Part shown: positions 47,414 through 56,175 of the stretch, in pieces | Position numbering within the stretch: the stretch's first letter is position 1 | Layout: the number at the start of each line of letters is the position of its first letter | Assembly (NCBI GenBank): GCA_029240245.1 | Contig: JARBTJ010000005.1 | Location: 1-64,000 of the forward strand | DNA from: Herbinix sp. | Lineage (GTDB): Bacteria > Bacillota > Clostridia > Lachnospirales > Lachnospiraceae | Length of the DNA: 64,000 bases | Direction of reading: 5' to 3' | Position numbers and translations under genes: made by a program | Notes under the pieces: generated by a model | What the model was told of the DNA's origin: nothing | Seen by the model: only the letters and a program-made list of their open reading frames with translations | Database searches by the model: none

Positions 47414-47594
47414 CTAAAATATTAAATGCCGTATTTAAGCCGAATTCAAGTGATTTCCATAATAAAAAGTATTTACCTATTATTTAATAACAATCAATTC
47501 AATTTTCATGAAATTCTCCATATTCATGCAATTGAATATTATAATAAAATGTTTCAAAAAAATTTATATATAATAACATATTTTATATTATTTA

Positions 47595-47623
47595 TTGAAA
47601 TATTTTGACGAAATTGGTAGAAT
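47595..47623 (+). promoter_or_regulatory. Sigma-A promoter of the GGDEF-EAL gene
   Basis: TTGAAA and TAGAAT separated by 17 bases, about 57 bases before the ATG at 47680. The rest of the 47330-47604 gap is AT-rich and shows no gene. Confidence 0.6.
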
Positions 47624-47679
47624 ATATTAGGCTTAGTATCATCCATTGTAAGCTGGGCTTAAGACGGAGGTCTTTAAAA

Positions 47680-50139
47680 ATGTCAATTAAAAAATCACTA
47701 CGAATTATGCTTATCATATCATCTATCATACCTGTAGTATTAATGTCCGTAATAGCACATGGTCTGCTTACAAATAAGCTGATTACCCTCCAGTCGGAGA
47801 ATCTGGAGAGGACAGCCAACACGAATCGAATTGGTATTATGGCAATGTTGAATACACAGATTACTGAGGTATCCCTACTTGCTATACAGACTGAAATTCA
47901 GGAATTAATAAAGTTAAACAATCCCTCTGATGCATTCGCATCATCTGGAATTAACCAACTGCTAGAGACAAGAAAGAACGAGTATCCCACTTGTGAATCT
48001 ATCACTGTCTTTAATTCTAAAAAGCAGGTAATCGCTAGCTCCGACCCGCTTGTCATCGGACAGGAGAACCAATCGGACTATGCTCTTTCCTATATGTTAG
48101 TTACCCGCGAAATTTCAATAGCAGCGGGCGGATTGAAACCCATTACCAAATCAGGTAAAACCTTTTACACCATTGATGTCGGCTGTCCAATATTTGATTC
48201 TGACTCGAATTCCCTGATCGGTTACGTAGTCAGTAGCTTGAATGCCTCCTTCTTAGACGAGTTACTGGAATCTATTAATTTCGGAAAAAGCGGTTTGGGT
48301 ATTTTACTGGACTATAACGGTACTGTCATTTATCATCCGGAACCAAATTTAATAACTAAAAATATAAATTCCACAAAATTATCCGGCCTTGTTAACGATT
48401 ATAACAGAGGGAATATCAAATCAAGCGGAAGCTTTGAATACTTTTTCGATAATACGAATCAAGCTTTTGGATACAGTATAATTCCAAAATTAAATTTTGT
48501 TTTACTGGTCAAGCAGGATATTAGTGAAATCCGCTCCCTTACAACAATTATGTTATACCTTTTAATCTTTATCAGTGCTGTTATATTAATCATCATTATC
48601 ATTTTTGCCAATTGGCTGGCTAAATATTTATCAGCTCCGATCATATCCCTGCGTGATGCAATGCGGACTGCCTCAGACGGTAATCTGAATATACAATCAA
48701 ACATTAAAAGCAATAATGAACTTGGCGAATTATCGAAAAGCTTTAATAAAATGCTACATATTATTAAAACGAATTATGAGGATTTGGAAGCCATGCACGA
48801 GGAGCTTTTATCCAACGAAGAACAGCTCCGCATGAATTATGATCATATTGAATTCTTAGCATATCATGATATTTTGACTAACCTTCCGAATAAACTCGCA
48901 TTTTTGGATTATATGAATGGAGCTTTGCTATCTTCACCCTCCGATAAAAAAATTCACGCAGTTTATTTTGTCGACCTCGATAATTTCAAAACAGTGAATG
49001 ATACCTTGGGTCACGAATATGGAGATACTCTGCTGGTTAAGACGGCTCAGATACTTACCAATGTCATCGGGGGCGATGGCATGCTTGCAAGAGCAGGTGG
49101 TGATGAGTTTCTAATATTTAAGGAAAATATGACTTCAAAGAAATCAGCCGTTGATTTTGCTCACCAAATGATTGAAAGTTTTCATAATCCTTTAGACTTA
49201 GAAGGTGAGATGATATATGTATCAATGAGCATCGGTATCGCCGTCTATCCAGAAAATGGTTTATCTCCCAATACCTTGATTAAAAACGCTGATATAGCAA
49301 TGTATAAATCCAAGGATACCGGTAAAAACAAATATACTATGTTTGATTCTAAAATGGAGGATGAGCTTAACCGTAATACTATAATTATAGAAGTGTTAAG
49401 AAATGCAATCGATAATCATGAGATCTATATTCAATATCAGCCTTTGATCGAGTTAACAAGCAATAAGGTCATTGGTTTTGAAGCACTCATGCGGATAAGA
49501 AGCGAACGCCTCGGCTTCTTAACACCAAAGGAGTTTATACCGATTGCTGAAGAAAGCGGATTAATCATCGAACTTAGTTCCTGGCTTATTAGGGAAGCCT
49601 GTAGCTTCAATAAAAAGTTAATCGATCAAGGCAATAAACCTCGTCCGGTATCCGTTAACATCTCCTCCGTTCAGATTAACCGACCCGGTTTTACGAACCT
49701 TATATCGGAAATACTATCCGAAACCGGTCTTCCCCCGGAATGCCTAGAGCTTGAAATAACGGAAAGCACCCTGGTTTCCTCAATTATGGATGCTACCCAG
49801 TTGCTAACCAGCCTCCAGAAAATCGGAGTAAAAGTATCCCTTGATGATTTCGGTACCGGTTACTCCTCATTAAACTACCTGACCAAGATGCCGATTAACA
49901 CTCTAAAGATTGATAAATCCTTTATCGATAATATCTGTCATAGTAAAAAGGATGCCTTTATTGCCGAATCGATTATAAAACTTGCGCACAGCTTGGATAT
50001 TAAGGTTGTAGCGGAAGGAGTCGAGCATGAAAACCAATTATCCATGCTCAGAGCTCACAACTGTGATATTATTCAGGGTTATATCTTCAGTGCTCCACTG
50101 CATCCGGAGGATTTGACCGATATCATCTATGAATTATAA
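47680..50139 (+). CDS. Membrane GGDEF-EAL cyclic-di-GMP protein with extracellular Cache domain
   Basis: About 819 residues from the ATG at 47680 (after GGAGG). A helix near residues 12-34, an extracellular dCache-like sensor (~35-300) and a second helix (~308-330) are followed by HAMP and coiled coil. The GGDEF domain holds an intact ARAGGDEF near residue 475. The usual RxxD inhibitory site is absent (GGD in its place). The EAL domain has FEALMR, the DDFGTGYSSL loop and KIDKSFI, so both activities look possible. It would set c-di-GMP levels in response to an outside ligand. Confidence 0.9.
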   Translation: MSIKKSLRIMLIISSIIPVVLMSVIAHGLLTNKLITLQSENLERTANTNRIGIMAMLNTQITEVSLLAIQTEIQELIKLNNPSDAFASSGINQLLETRKNEYPTCESITVFNSKKQVIASSDPLVIGQENQSDYALSYMLVTREISIAAGGLKPITKSGKTFYTIDVGCPIFDSDSNSLIGYVVSSLNASFLDELLESINFGKSGLGILLDYNGTVIYHPEPNLITKNINSTKLSGLVNDYNRGNIKSSGSFEYFFDNTNQAFGYSIIPKLNFVLLVKQDISEIRSLTTIMLYLLIFISAVILIIIIIFANWLAKYLSAPIISLRDAMRTASDGNLNIQSNIKSNNELGELSKSFNKMLHIIKTNYEDLEAMHEELLSNEEQLRMNYDHIEFLAYHDILTNLPNKLAFLDYMNGALLSSPSDKKIHAVYFVDLDNFKTVNDTLGHEYGDTLLVKTAQILTNVIGGDGMLARAGGDEFLIFKENMTSKKSAVDFAHQMIESFHNPLDLEGEMIYVSMSIGIAVYPENGLSPNTLIKNADIAMYKSKDTGKNKYTMFDSKMEDELNRNTIIIEVLRNAIDNHEIYIQYQPLIELTSNKVIGFEALMRIRSERLGFLTPKEFIPIAEESGLIIELSSWLIREACSFNKKLIDQGNKPRPVSVNISSVQINRPGFTNLISEILSETGLPPECLELEITESTLVSSIMDATQLLTSLQKIGVKVSLDDFGTGYSSLNYLTKMPINTLKIDKSFIDNICHSKKDAFIAESIIKLAHSLDIKVVAEGVEHENQLSMLRAHNCDIIQGYIFSAPLHPEDLTDIIYEL

Positions 50140-50159
50140 ACAGAGCTTCGTATCAACTA

Positions 50160-50355
50160 GCCAAGCACAAGGTGTCAGCTCGCTGACACTGTCGCGCCCG
50201 GGCGGATTGCGAAGCAAAAAATCCTTACCGCGAAATGCGCTTCCTGCAGGGAGTGCTTTTTTGTTTCATAGGACACACTCCTATGAAACAAAAAAAGATA
50301 CTGTAGGACAGTTTCCTACGAATGTATTATAACCTCCGTACTACTATCCTACAGC
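50160..50355. other. Cluster of inverted repeats between the GGDEF-EAL gene and fba
   Basis: GTGTCAGCTCGCTGACAC is a near-perfect palindrome, followed by GC-rich CGCGCCCGGGCG. Then come an 18-bp hairpin (50256-50297, CTTTTTTGTTTCATAGGA and complement) and a smaller GTAGGA-TCCTAC hairpin near 50306. The 18-bp hairpin has Ts on the 5' side and As on the 3' side in both readings, so it is not a standard terminator. The block separates two convergent genes. Confidence 0.6.
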
Positions 50356-50420
50356 ATCTTTCCTATTCTTATTTATCACATATTACGTTTCATACAATTC
50401 TTACAGATTTTAACCGGTTC

Positions 50421-51359
50421 TTACCAAGCTTTACCGGAGCAACCAAGTACATTAACAATTTTATGCTTAACAACTGCTTTGATATTATTTCTTGCAGGTG
50501 TAAGGTATTGTCTCGGATCAAAGTGACTCGGGTTGTTGAAGAAATACTCTCTGATACCTGCAGTGAATGCAAGTCTTAAATCAGAGTCTATGTTAATTTT
50601 ACATACTGCCATGCCTGCAGCCTGTCTTAACATCTCTTCCGGAATACCAATCGCATCTTCCATTTTACCGCCGTACTGCTGAATTGTCTTTACATATTCC
50701 TGAGATACGGAGGAAGCACCGTGTAATACGATAGGGAAATTAGGCAATCTTCTTTCTACTTCTTCTAAGATATCAAAACGAAGCTTAGGTTTCTGGCCCG
50801 GTTTGAATTTGAATGCACCATGGCTGGTACCGATAGCAATTGCTAAAGAGTCTACGCCGGTACGTGTAACAAATTCTTCTACTTCATCCGGTCTTGTAAA
50901 GGAAGCATCTTCTGCCGATACATTAACATCATCCTCAATACCTGCAAGCTTACCTAATTCGCCTTCAACAACGCAACCATGAGCATGCGCATATTCTACA
51001 ACCTTTTTCGTCAAAGTAATATTGTCCTCAAAGCTGTGTTTTGAACCATCTATCATGACGGAAGAAAATCCTCCATCGATACAGGATTTACAAATTTCAA
51101 AGTCGTCACCATGGTCTAAGTGAAGAGCGATAGGAAGGTCGGTATCAATTATAGCTGCCTCAACCAATTTTACAAGGTATGCATGCTTTGCGTATTTTCT
51201 AGCTCCGGCTGAAACTTGTAAAATAAGCGGTGCATTTTCTTCTTTCGCAGCTTCCGTAATACCCTGGATGATTTCCATGTTGTTTACGTTAAAAGCTCCT
51301 ATTGCATAACCTCCGGCATATGCTTTTTGAAACATTTCTTTTGTTGTCACTAAAGCCAT
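50421..51359 (-). CDS. fba: Class II fructose-bisphosphate aldolase
   Basis: 312 residues, class IIB. Zinc and substrate sites visible: LHLDHGDDFEICKSCIDGGFSSVMIDGS near residues 80-105, VEGELGKLAGIED, and GTSHGAFKF near 180, then LHGASSV near 210. It splits fructose-1,6-bisphosphate in glycolysis. AAAGGATTGATAATAAG precedes the ATG. It appears to be single-gene. Confidence 0.95.
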   Translation of the reverse strand: MALVTTKEMFQKAYAGGYAIGAFNVNNMEIIQGITEAAKEENAPLILQVSAGARKYAKHAYLVKLVEAAIIDTDLPIALHLDHGDDFEICKSCIDGGFSSVMIDGSKHSFEDNITLTKKVVEYAHAHGCVVEGELGKLAGIEDDVNVSAEDASFTRPDEVEEFVTRTGVDSLAIAIGTSHGAFKFKPGQKPKLRFDILEEVERRLPNFPIVLHGASSVSQEYVKTIQQYGGKMEDAIGIPEEMLRQAAGMAVCKINIDSDLRLAFTAGIREYFFNNPSHFDPRQYLTPARNNIKAVVKHKIVNVLGCSGKAW

Positions 51360-51458
51360 CTTATTATCAATCCTTTCTATTTGCTTAATATTATTCTGAT
51401 TTGAATGTTTTTTCCCGTGAAATCAAGTCAATCAAATCATAATTTGCAATTCTTATCT

Positions 51459-51486
51459 ATTATACCATAAAATAGTTAGTTGAAAA
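51459..51486 (-). promoter_or_regulatory. Probable sigma-A promoter of fba
   Basis: Minus-strand TATAAT is perfect, with a weak TTTTCA 16 bases upstream. The leader would be about 95 nt. Confidence 0.5.
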
Positions 51487-51654
51487 GTTATTTTATAAAT
51501 TTTTTATGGATAAGCTATCCAGAAACTTCGGACCATTGATCACACATGCCTTCCGGTTCATATAATATATCATATCATCTGTTATATTATGTGTCTTTAC
51601 TTGATCTTCTATTATGAGGAAAGCATGCTGATACAACAAGAAGGAGCGAATTGT

Positions 51655-51873
51655 ATGTTTTATCATCCCTATAATCTCCGTAATCCGGATTATGACGGAC
51701 CATATCGACCAATACGGTGGCGAAATCCTTCCTCCTATTTTTATCCGAGAACCGGTCGAATCATTGTAATACCGATTACCCTCAGACCTCCGGTTGGTAG
51801 ACTTCCCTGGGGTCCCGGCCCTGCTCGTCCGCCATGGGGCATACCCAGATACAGGAACAAACCATATCGCTAG
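51655..51873 (+). CDS. Small Tyr/Pro/Arg-rich protein (possible spore-coat type)
   Basis: 72 residues from the ATG at 51655, which lies after AAGGAG. The upstream 22 residues on the ORF track are not needed. The sequence is low complexity, rich in tyrosine, proline, arginine and glycine (FYHPYNLRNPDYDGPYRPIR, RPPVGRLPWGPGPARPPWG) with one short hydrophobic stretch. Such make-up is common in clostridial coat and surface proteins, but no family is recognised, and the link to sporulation is only suggested. Confidence 0.6.
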   Translation: MFYHPYNLRNPDYDGPYRPIRWRNPSSYFYPRTGRIIVIPITLRPPVGRLPWGPGPARPPWGIPRYRNKPYR

Positions 51874-51906
51874 TCTGTAGAATCTTTTTTAATGCAACAC
51901 GTACCC

Positions 51907-51983
51907 ACCTCCCTTATTGCTATAGTCTGATTGATAAATATATTCCTATCAATATCGGTAGTCAGAACTGTACTAAGGGAGGT
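51907..51983. other. Long imperfect hairpin downstream of the small Tyr/Pro-rich gene
   Basis: ACCTCCCTTA and TAAGGGAGGT pair at the base and ATTGATA/TATCAAT pair near the tip, with TCTGA/TCAGA between. No T run follows, so it may be a stable RNA or a 3' end structure rather than a simple terminator. Confidence 0.5.
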
Positions 51984-52112
51984 AATTGATTCCTTATATT
52001 TCAAATTGCAGTAACTGAACCAAACCTTGATAAATGTCAGTAAAAGGTATAGAATAAGATGAACTTATCAATCATGTTTTATGTTATATTCTACGAACGA
52101 AAGGATTAACCT

Positions 52113-52583
52113 ATGGAACCAAAACGTGTTTCAGATTCTATAACCGAACAGGTACAGATTTTGATGCCATCCCATATAAACGGAACAGACCGGCTGTTTG
52201 GCGGGCAGCTGGTGGAATGGATCGATGTCGTGGCAGCAGTTGTTGCCAGACGCCATTCCGGCTGCAATGTAACAACTGCTGCCATAGACAATTTGCAGTT
52301 TAAGGCAGGCGCTTATATAAATAACACACTTGTACTAATTGGCCGTATAACCTATGTCGGTCATACCTCTATGGAGGTTCGAGTTGATACCTATGTGGAG
52401 GATTTAACCGGTTTCCGCAAGGTAGTGAACCGTGCTTATCTCGTATTGGTTGCACTTGATTCCGAAGGAAATCCGAATGAAGTCCCAAGACTTTTGTTGG
52501 AGAATGAATCAGAACGGGCCGAATGGGAATCCGGAAAAAAACGCCACGCACTGCGACACAGACGACGAAAGGAAGGCTTTTAA
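52113..52583 (+). CDS. Acyl-CoA thioesterase (hot-dog fold)
   Basis: 156 residues. MPSHINGTDRLFGGQLVEWIDVVAAVVARRHSG is the YciA/BFIT-type active-site region, and IGRITYVGHTSMEVRVDTYVED the second strand pair. It hydrolyses acyl-CoA esters; chain preference cannot be told. The C-terminus is a basic tail (KKRHALRHRRRKEGF). Confidence 0.88.
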   Translation: MEPKRVSDSITEQVQILMPSHINGTDRLFGGQLVEWIDVVAAVVARRHSGCNVTTAAIDNLQFKAGAYINNTLVLIGRITYVGHTSMEVRVDTYVEDLTGFRKVVNRAYLVLVALDSEGNPNEVPRLLLENESERAEWESGKKRHALRHRRRKEGF

Positions 52584-52679
52584 ATACCCGTATTCATAGC
52601 TGTTCATGTTGTAGGCCTTGTTGAAATGGGCGTAGCAGCATAACAGCTTTTCTAATATCGCTTCCATTGTGCGCCTTAT

Positions 52680-53423
52680 TTATTCTTCTTTTTCTATGGA
52701 CGCAGCCTTTCTCACCGCATCCTCCAAGGTCATACCTGCAAATGCCTGTGCATCTATGACTCTTCCACTTTTTTTATCATCCAGAAAAGCACCGATTACC
52801 ATACCCGGAATAACGCTATCCACCGAATTTGGAGCATGTGGTCCTCCCAAATCAGTGTTACACCAGCCGGGCTTGACTAAATTGATCATGACATTGGTGC
52901 CTTCCAATCTTGAACCTAAATCCTTCGTAACCTTATCCAGAGCAGCTTTACTTGCTGAATATCCTGCCTGTTGCGGTTCATTTTTAATTCCACTGGTTGT
53001 ATTGATGATTCTTCCAAAACCTCTTTCTACCATTTTAGGAATGAAACGGTAGCAAATCATCATCGGTGTAATTGTATTAATGATGAAACTTTGAGTAAAA
53101 TCCTCGGGCGGTGTTTTAAAAAAGTCATGGCGGTAAGCAACCTGGACTCCGGCATCATTAAAAATAATATCGATATGGGTTTCTTTTTCCTCTATCTCAA
53201 CAAACATACGGTTAACCGCATTGAGATCGGATAATTCAGCCTGGACTGCATAGGCATCTACACCGAGAGCTTTCACTTCCTCGAGCACCTTTTCTGTATG
53301 AGAGATACACCTGCTGTGAAGCACCAGATTACATCCCATTTCTGCCATGCTTAGCGCTATTCTGTAGCCAATTCCTCTGCTGGCACCGGTGATTAGTGCC
53401 CATTTTCCCTTAACCTTAGTCAT
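52680..53423 (-). CDS. Short-chain dehydrogenase/reductase
   Basis: 247 residues, classical SDR: GASRGIGYRIALSMAEMG cofactor loop near residue 13, FNDAG near 88, serine of INTTSGI near 141 and catalytic YSASK near 155. It acts as an NAD(P)-dependent oxidoreductase of unknown substrate. GGAGG precedes the ATG. It converges with the thioesterase gene. Confidence 0.9.
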   Translation of the reverse strand: MTKVKGKWALITGASRGIGYRIALSMAEMGCNLVLHSRCISHTEKVLEEVKALGVDAYAVQAELSDLNAVNRMFVEIEEKETHIDIIFNDAGVQVAYRHDFFKTPPEDFTQSFIINTITPMMICYRFIPKMVERGFGRIINTTSGIKNEPQQAGYSASKAALDKVTKDLGSRLEGTNVMINLVKPGWCNTDLGGPHAPNSVDSVIPGMVIGAFLDDKKSGRVIDAQAFAGMTLEDAVRKAASIEKEE

Positions 53424-53795
53424 GCAATATACCTCCGTAATACGATTAAACTATTTTTACCATCTCTTATGGGATTATCAATTCAATTTGATTTTCTGTC
53501 ATATAAAATTCCTTCTCCAGTGACAAATATATGGAATACCTCCATTCCATGATCTCAATTATTATTCATAAATGTAGCTAGTAATATTCGGTATTGATGA
53601 ATAAATGTGATGAATTACATGTAATTAAATTCTAACATCGATATGAATAACTGGCTGATCCGGAACCCATTTTCGTATGGTATGAAGATACGAGGATTCC
53701 TTATATTTTAGGCATTTTCTTAAAGTTGTTTATTACAATACCATTAAAATGAGGGTACTGTGGATAAAACTACGGAAACTCAAGAAATAATCATA

Positions 53796-53824
53796 TTGAC
53801 ATAAATATTTCCATGTGTTAATCT
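53796..53824 (+). promoter_or_regulatory. Possible promoter of the aspS2 leader RNA
   Basis: TTGACA is perfect. TAATCT follows after 17 bases and is preceded by TGT (extended -10). The predicted start would give a ~350-nt RNA ending at the terminator at 54145. Confidence 0.4.
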
Positions 53825-53830
53825 GATACA

Positions 53831-54183
53831 AATTAATGGCAGCATGATTGTCTTGCAAAGATAAGCGGGCCATGAAAAGAATAGCAAAAGCAACTATTCT
53901 ACGTGATTGATGTCAATTAGTATGAGCGTTAGTTTGAAGCTGGTCACACTGAGGTTCGTGTTTTTCGACCAAATGCAAGCAAACATTTTCAAATTTGGAG
54001 GTAGTATATGCAATTCGTATATGTAAATCTGAACAGGGACGACGATAGATAGCGCTTGTACTTATGATTTTCCGGGTACAGGCGCTTACAGTCTTGTGCC
54101 TGTGTGGAGGATCATATGATGTACTAAAATAATCATATAATAACCACATCGGTAAATGTTATATTTCCCGGTGTGTTTTTTTT
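53831..54183 (+). ncRNA. Candidate attenuated leader or stand-alone RNA upstream of aspS2
   Basis: The gap from 53424 to 54492 holds no convincing gene. This part has hairpins AGAATAG/CTATTCT (~53877-53899) and GGTCACAC/GTGT...GACC (53942-53970). The segment GTACAGGCGC (54076-54085) can pair either with GCGCTTGTAC (54052-54061) or with GTGCCTGT (54096-54103). An intrinsic terminator closes it. Alternative pairing plus a terminator is typical of a switch. No standard T-box sequence is visible. Confidence 0.5.
54145..54183 (+). terminator. Intrinsic terminator in the aspS2 leader
   Basis: CACATCGG pairs with CCGGTGTG (one G-U pair) and eight Ts follow. It lies about 310 bp before the aspS2 start codon. 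Confidence 0.8.
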
Positions 54184-54249
54184 ATCTAAAAATAGTACTT
54201 CGAAGGAGTTTTGACCGAATATTGGTCTCAAAGGAAGGGTGGTGATCGT

Positions 54250-54303
54250 ATGGAACATATAGATTATGTTCGCACTGATCAATGGAAGGCTATCATAAAT
54301 TAA
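54250..54303 (+). CDS. Possible 17-codon leader ORF
   Basis: ATG preceded by AAGGAAGGGTGG and ending in TAA codes for MEHIDYVRTDQWKAIIN. It sits between the leader terminator and aspS2. It may be chance; no run of regulatory codons is seen. Confidence 0.2.
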   Translation: MEHIDYVRTDQWKAIIN

Positions 54304-54420
54304 TTGCATCTTTTGCAGTAGATAGAGACTGAATATGTTATTTTTGATAATACGAATGGTCAAGCAAAGCATGCGGGCCATTGTAAGAATAAAGATTATG
54401 ATGTAACTGACTAACGTATG

Positions 54421-54456
54421 ATCATAACAATTTAATCAATCATAACAATTTAATCA
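54421..54456 (+). repeat. 18-bp tandem duplication before aspS2
   Basis: ATCATAACAATTTAATCA occurs twice in direct succession, 37 bases before the start codon. Confidence 0.8.
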
Positions 54457-54492
54457 ATCACAATAAGAAAAGTACATGGAGGAAATGATATT

Positions 54493-55818
54493 ATGAATAA
54501 AATAAACGGTAACCTCAAACAACGATTTGTTCAACCCGAAGAATTATATAGTTTCATCGGCAAAGTAGTGACATTACAGGGTTCAGTATATAAAATCAGG
54601 CTGATGAGCGGATTTGCCTTTGTTATCCTTCGGACGAAAAGAAGTATGGTTCAATGTATCTATAGTCAGGAATTTGCATGTTTCCCCCTGGAAAACATAA
54701 AGGAAGAAGCCTGCCTGATATTAACCGGTGAAGTGGTGGCGGAGGAACGGTCGAAAACCGGTTATGAGCTAAGGATGCTTGATGTTGAGGTACTTTCCTC
54801 TCCTGTGGAAGAGTCTCCGGTGGTTATTAATAATAAATGCATGGAGACCTCCTTAGAAACCTTATTGGATTTTCGTCCGATCACTCTTAGAAATGAGAAG
54901 GAGCGTGCTATCTTCAAGCTGCAGGAAGGAATTTGCAGAGGAATTCGTCAGTTTCTAACTGCACAGCAGTTTACTGAAATCCATTCTCCAAAGCTCGTAT
55001 ACGCCGGAGCGGAAGGTGGAGCTAATATTTTTAAACTGGACTATTTCGGCGGCGAGGCTTTTCTGGCACAAAGTCCTCAGTTTTATAAGCAGATGATGGT
55101 TGGCGTTTATGAGCGTGTATTTGAAATCGCTCCTGTTTACCGAGCTGAAAAGCATGATACTTCCAGACATTTAAATGAATATATCAGTGTTGACTTTGAA
55201 ATGGGATACATTGAAGGTTTTGAAGACATCATGCAGATGGAAACAAAGCTCCTGTTCGAAATACTGGAATTTCTTAAAACAGAATACACCTTCGAATTAA
55301 AGCTTCTTAATGTAAAGCTACCCGCCATTACAGAAATACCAGCAATCGCATTTACGGAGGCGAAACAATTAATTGCTCAGGAATACAACCGTGCGATCAC
55401 CGATCTGGAGGATTTTGAACCGGAGGAGGAAAAACTGCTTTATGAATTAATCAAGAAAAAGACAGGAAGCGAATTTGTATTTGTTACTCATTATCCTAGT
55501 AAGAAACGTCCCTTTTATGCCATGGAGGATCAGGAAAATCCGGACGTAACACTAAGTTTTGACTTATTATTTCGCGGTCTTGAAATCACAACCGGTGGAC
55601 AGCGAATTCATAATTATGAGGAACAACTTAATAAAATGAAACGTCGGGGCATGAATCCTGAAGCTTTTGAAAGCTATCTGATGATTCACAAACATGGTAT
55701 GCCACCGCATGGTGGTCTTGGTCTTGGATTGGAGCGTTTTACCAGTCGACTACTGGAACAAACTAATGTCCGATATTCCTCTCTTTTCCCACGGGATATG
55801 AAACGATTAGTTCCGTAG
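54493..55818 (+). CDS. aspS: Archaeal-type (probably non-discriminating) aspartyl-tRNA synthetase
   Basis: 441 residues. It has an N-terminal OB-fold anticodon-binding domain (~20-110), then class II motifs: motif 2 FEIAPVYRAEKHDTSRHLNEY near residue 210 and motif 3 GLGLGLERFTSRLL near 410. The length (bacterial AspRS is ~590) and lack of the GAD insertion mark the archaeal/eukaryotic type. In clostridia this enzyme (AspRS2) charges tRNA-Asn with Asp for amidation by GatCAB. GGAGG lies ten bases before the ATG. An AsnRS assignment is less likely but not excluded. Confidence 0.82.
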   Translation: MNKINGNLKQRFVQPEELYSFIGKVVTLQGSVYKIRLMSGFAFVILRTKRSMVQCIYSQEFACFPLENIKEEACLILTGEVVAEERSKTGYELRMLDVEVLSSPVEESPVVINNKCMETSLETLLDFRPITLRNEKERAIFKLQEGICRGIRQFLTAQQFTEIHSPKLVYAGAEGGANIFKLDYFGGEAFLAQSPQFYKQMMVGVYERVFEIAPVYRAEKHDTSRHLNEYISVDFEMGYIEGFEDIMQMETKLLFEILEFLKTEYTFELKLLNVKLPAITEIPAIAFTEAKQLIAQEYNRAITDLEDFEPEEEKLLYELIKKKTGSEFVFVTHYPSKKRPFYAMEDQENPDVTLSFDLLFRGLEITTGGQRIHNYEEQLNKMKRRGMNPEAFESYLMIHKHGMPPHGGLGLGLERFTSRLLEQTNVRYSSLFPRDMKRLVP

Positions 55819-55911
55819 ATTGTCTGCAATTCTTTATAACGAAGCCATAAGTTCATCACTTTCGAATAATCAACCACTGTCATGCTCCTCAGGATAAAGA
55901 ACCAAGATAAA

Positions 55912-55948
55912 AAATAACCTCAGATTTTTACGTTTTCTGAGGTTATTT
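55912..55948 (+). terminator. Terminator of aspS2
   Basis: AATAACCTCAGA and TCTGAGGTTATT pair, with T-rich sequence (GAGATTTTATTTT) after. Confidence 0.8.
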
Positions 55949-56009
55949 GAGATTTTATTTTATTTCTGAATGTTATTTCATTTCTCTTCATTAATTTCAT
56001 AGCTATAAA

Positions 56010-56115
56010 ATTTTTCAAAAGGCGCTACACACATTTCCAGAGACTACCTAGCGAAATGTCTTACATTAATAAAATATTACCTTATAAATCACCAAAAGTG
56101 CTTATGTCATTTTAA
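56010..56115. repeat. Degraded copy of the 124-bp palindromic element
   Basis: TTTTCAAAAGGCGCTACACACATTTCC at the left and ACCAAAAGTGCTTATGTCATTTTAA at the right match the two arms of the element, but the middle has decayed. Confidence 0.5.
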
Positions 56116-56175
56116 TTTGTCAATTGTTTATAAATATACTTCCAAATCACAAATACTTTATTGACTCACATTTTA

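Noticed and set aside
52584-52679. Possible gene remnant on the minus strand between the thioesterase and SDR genes
   Set aside because: A short frame reads LLRPFQQGLQHEQL, vaguely like a coat or transposase fragment, but it is too short and ends in stops.
54228-54260. T-box-like string AAGGAAGGGTGGTGATCG before aspS2
   Set aside because: It shares only AGGGTGGT with the T-box core; the ACC-GCG part is missing and no terminator follows it.
53913-54381. ORFs on the minus strand in the aspS2 leader (53913-54149 and 54133-54381)
   Set aside because: No ribosome sites, no familiar features, and they overlap hairpins and the terminator.
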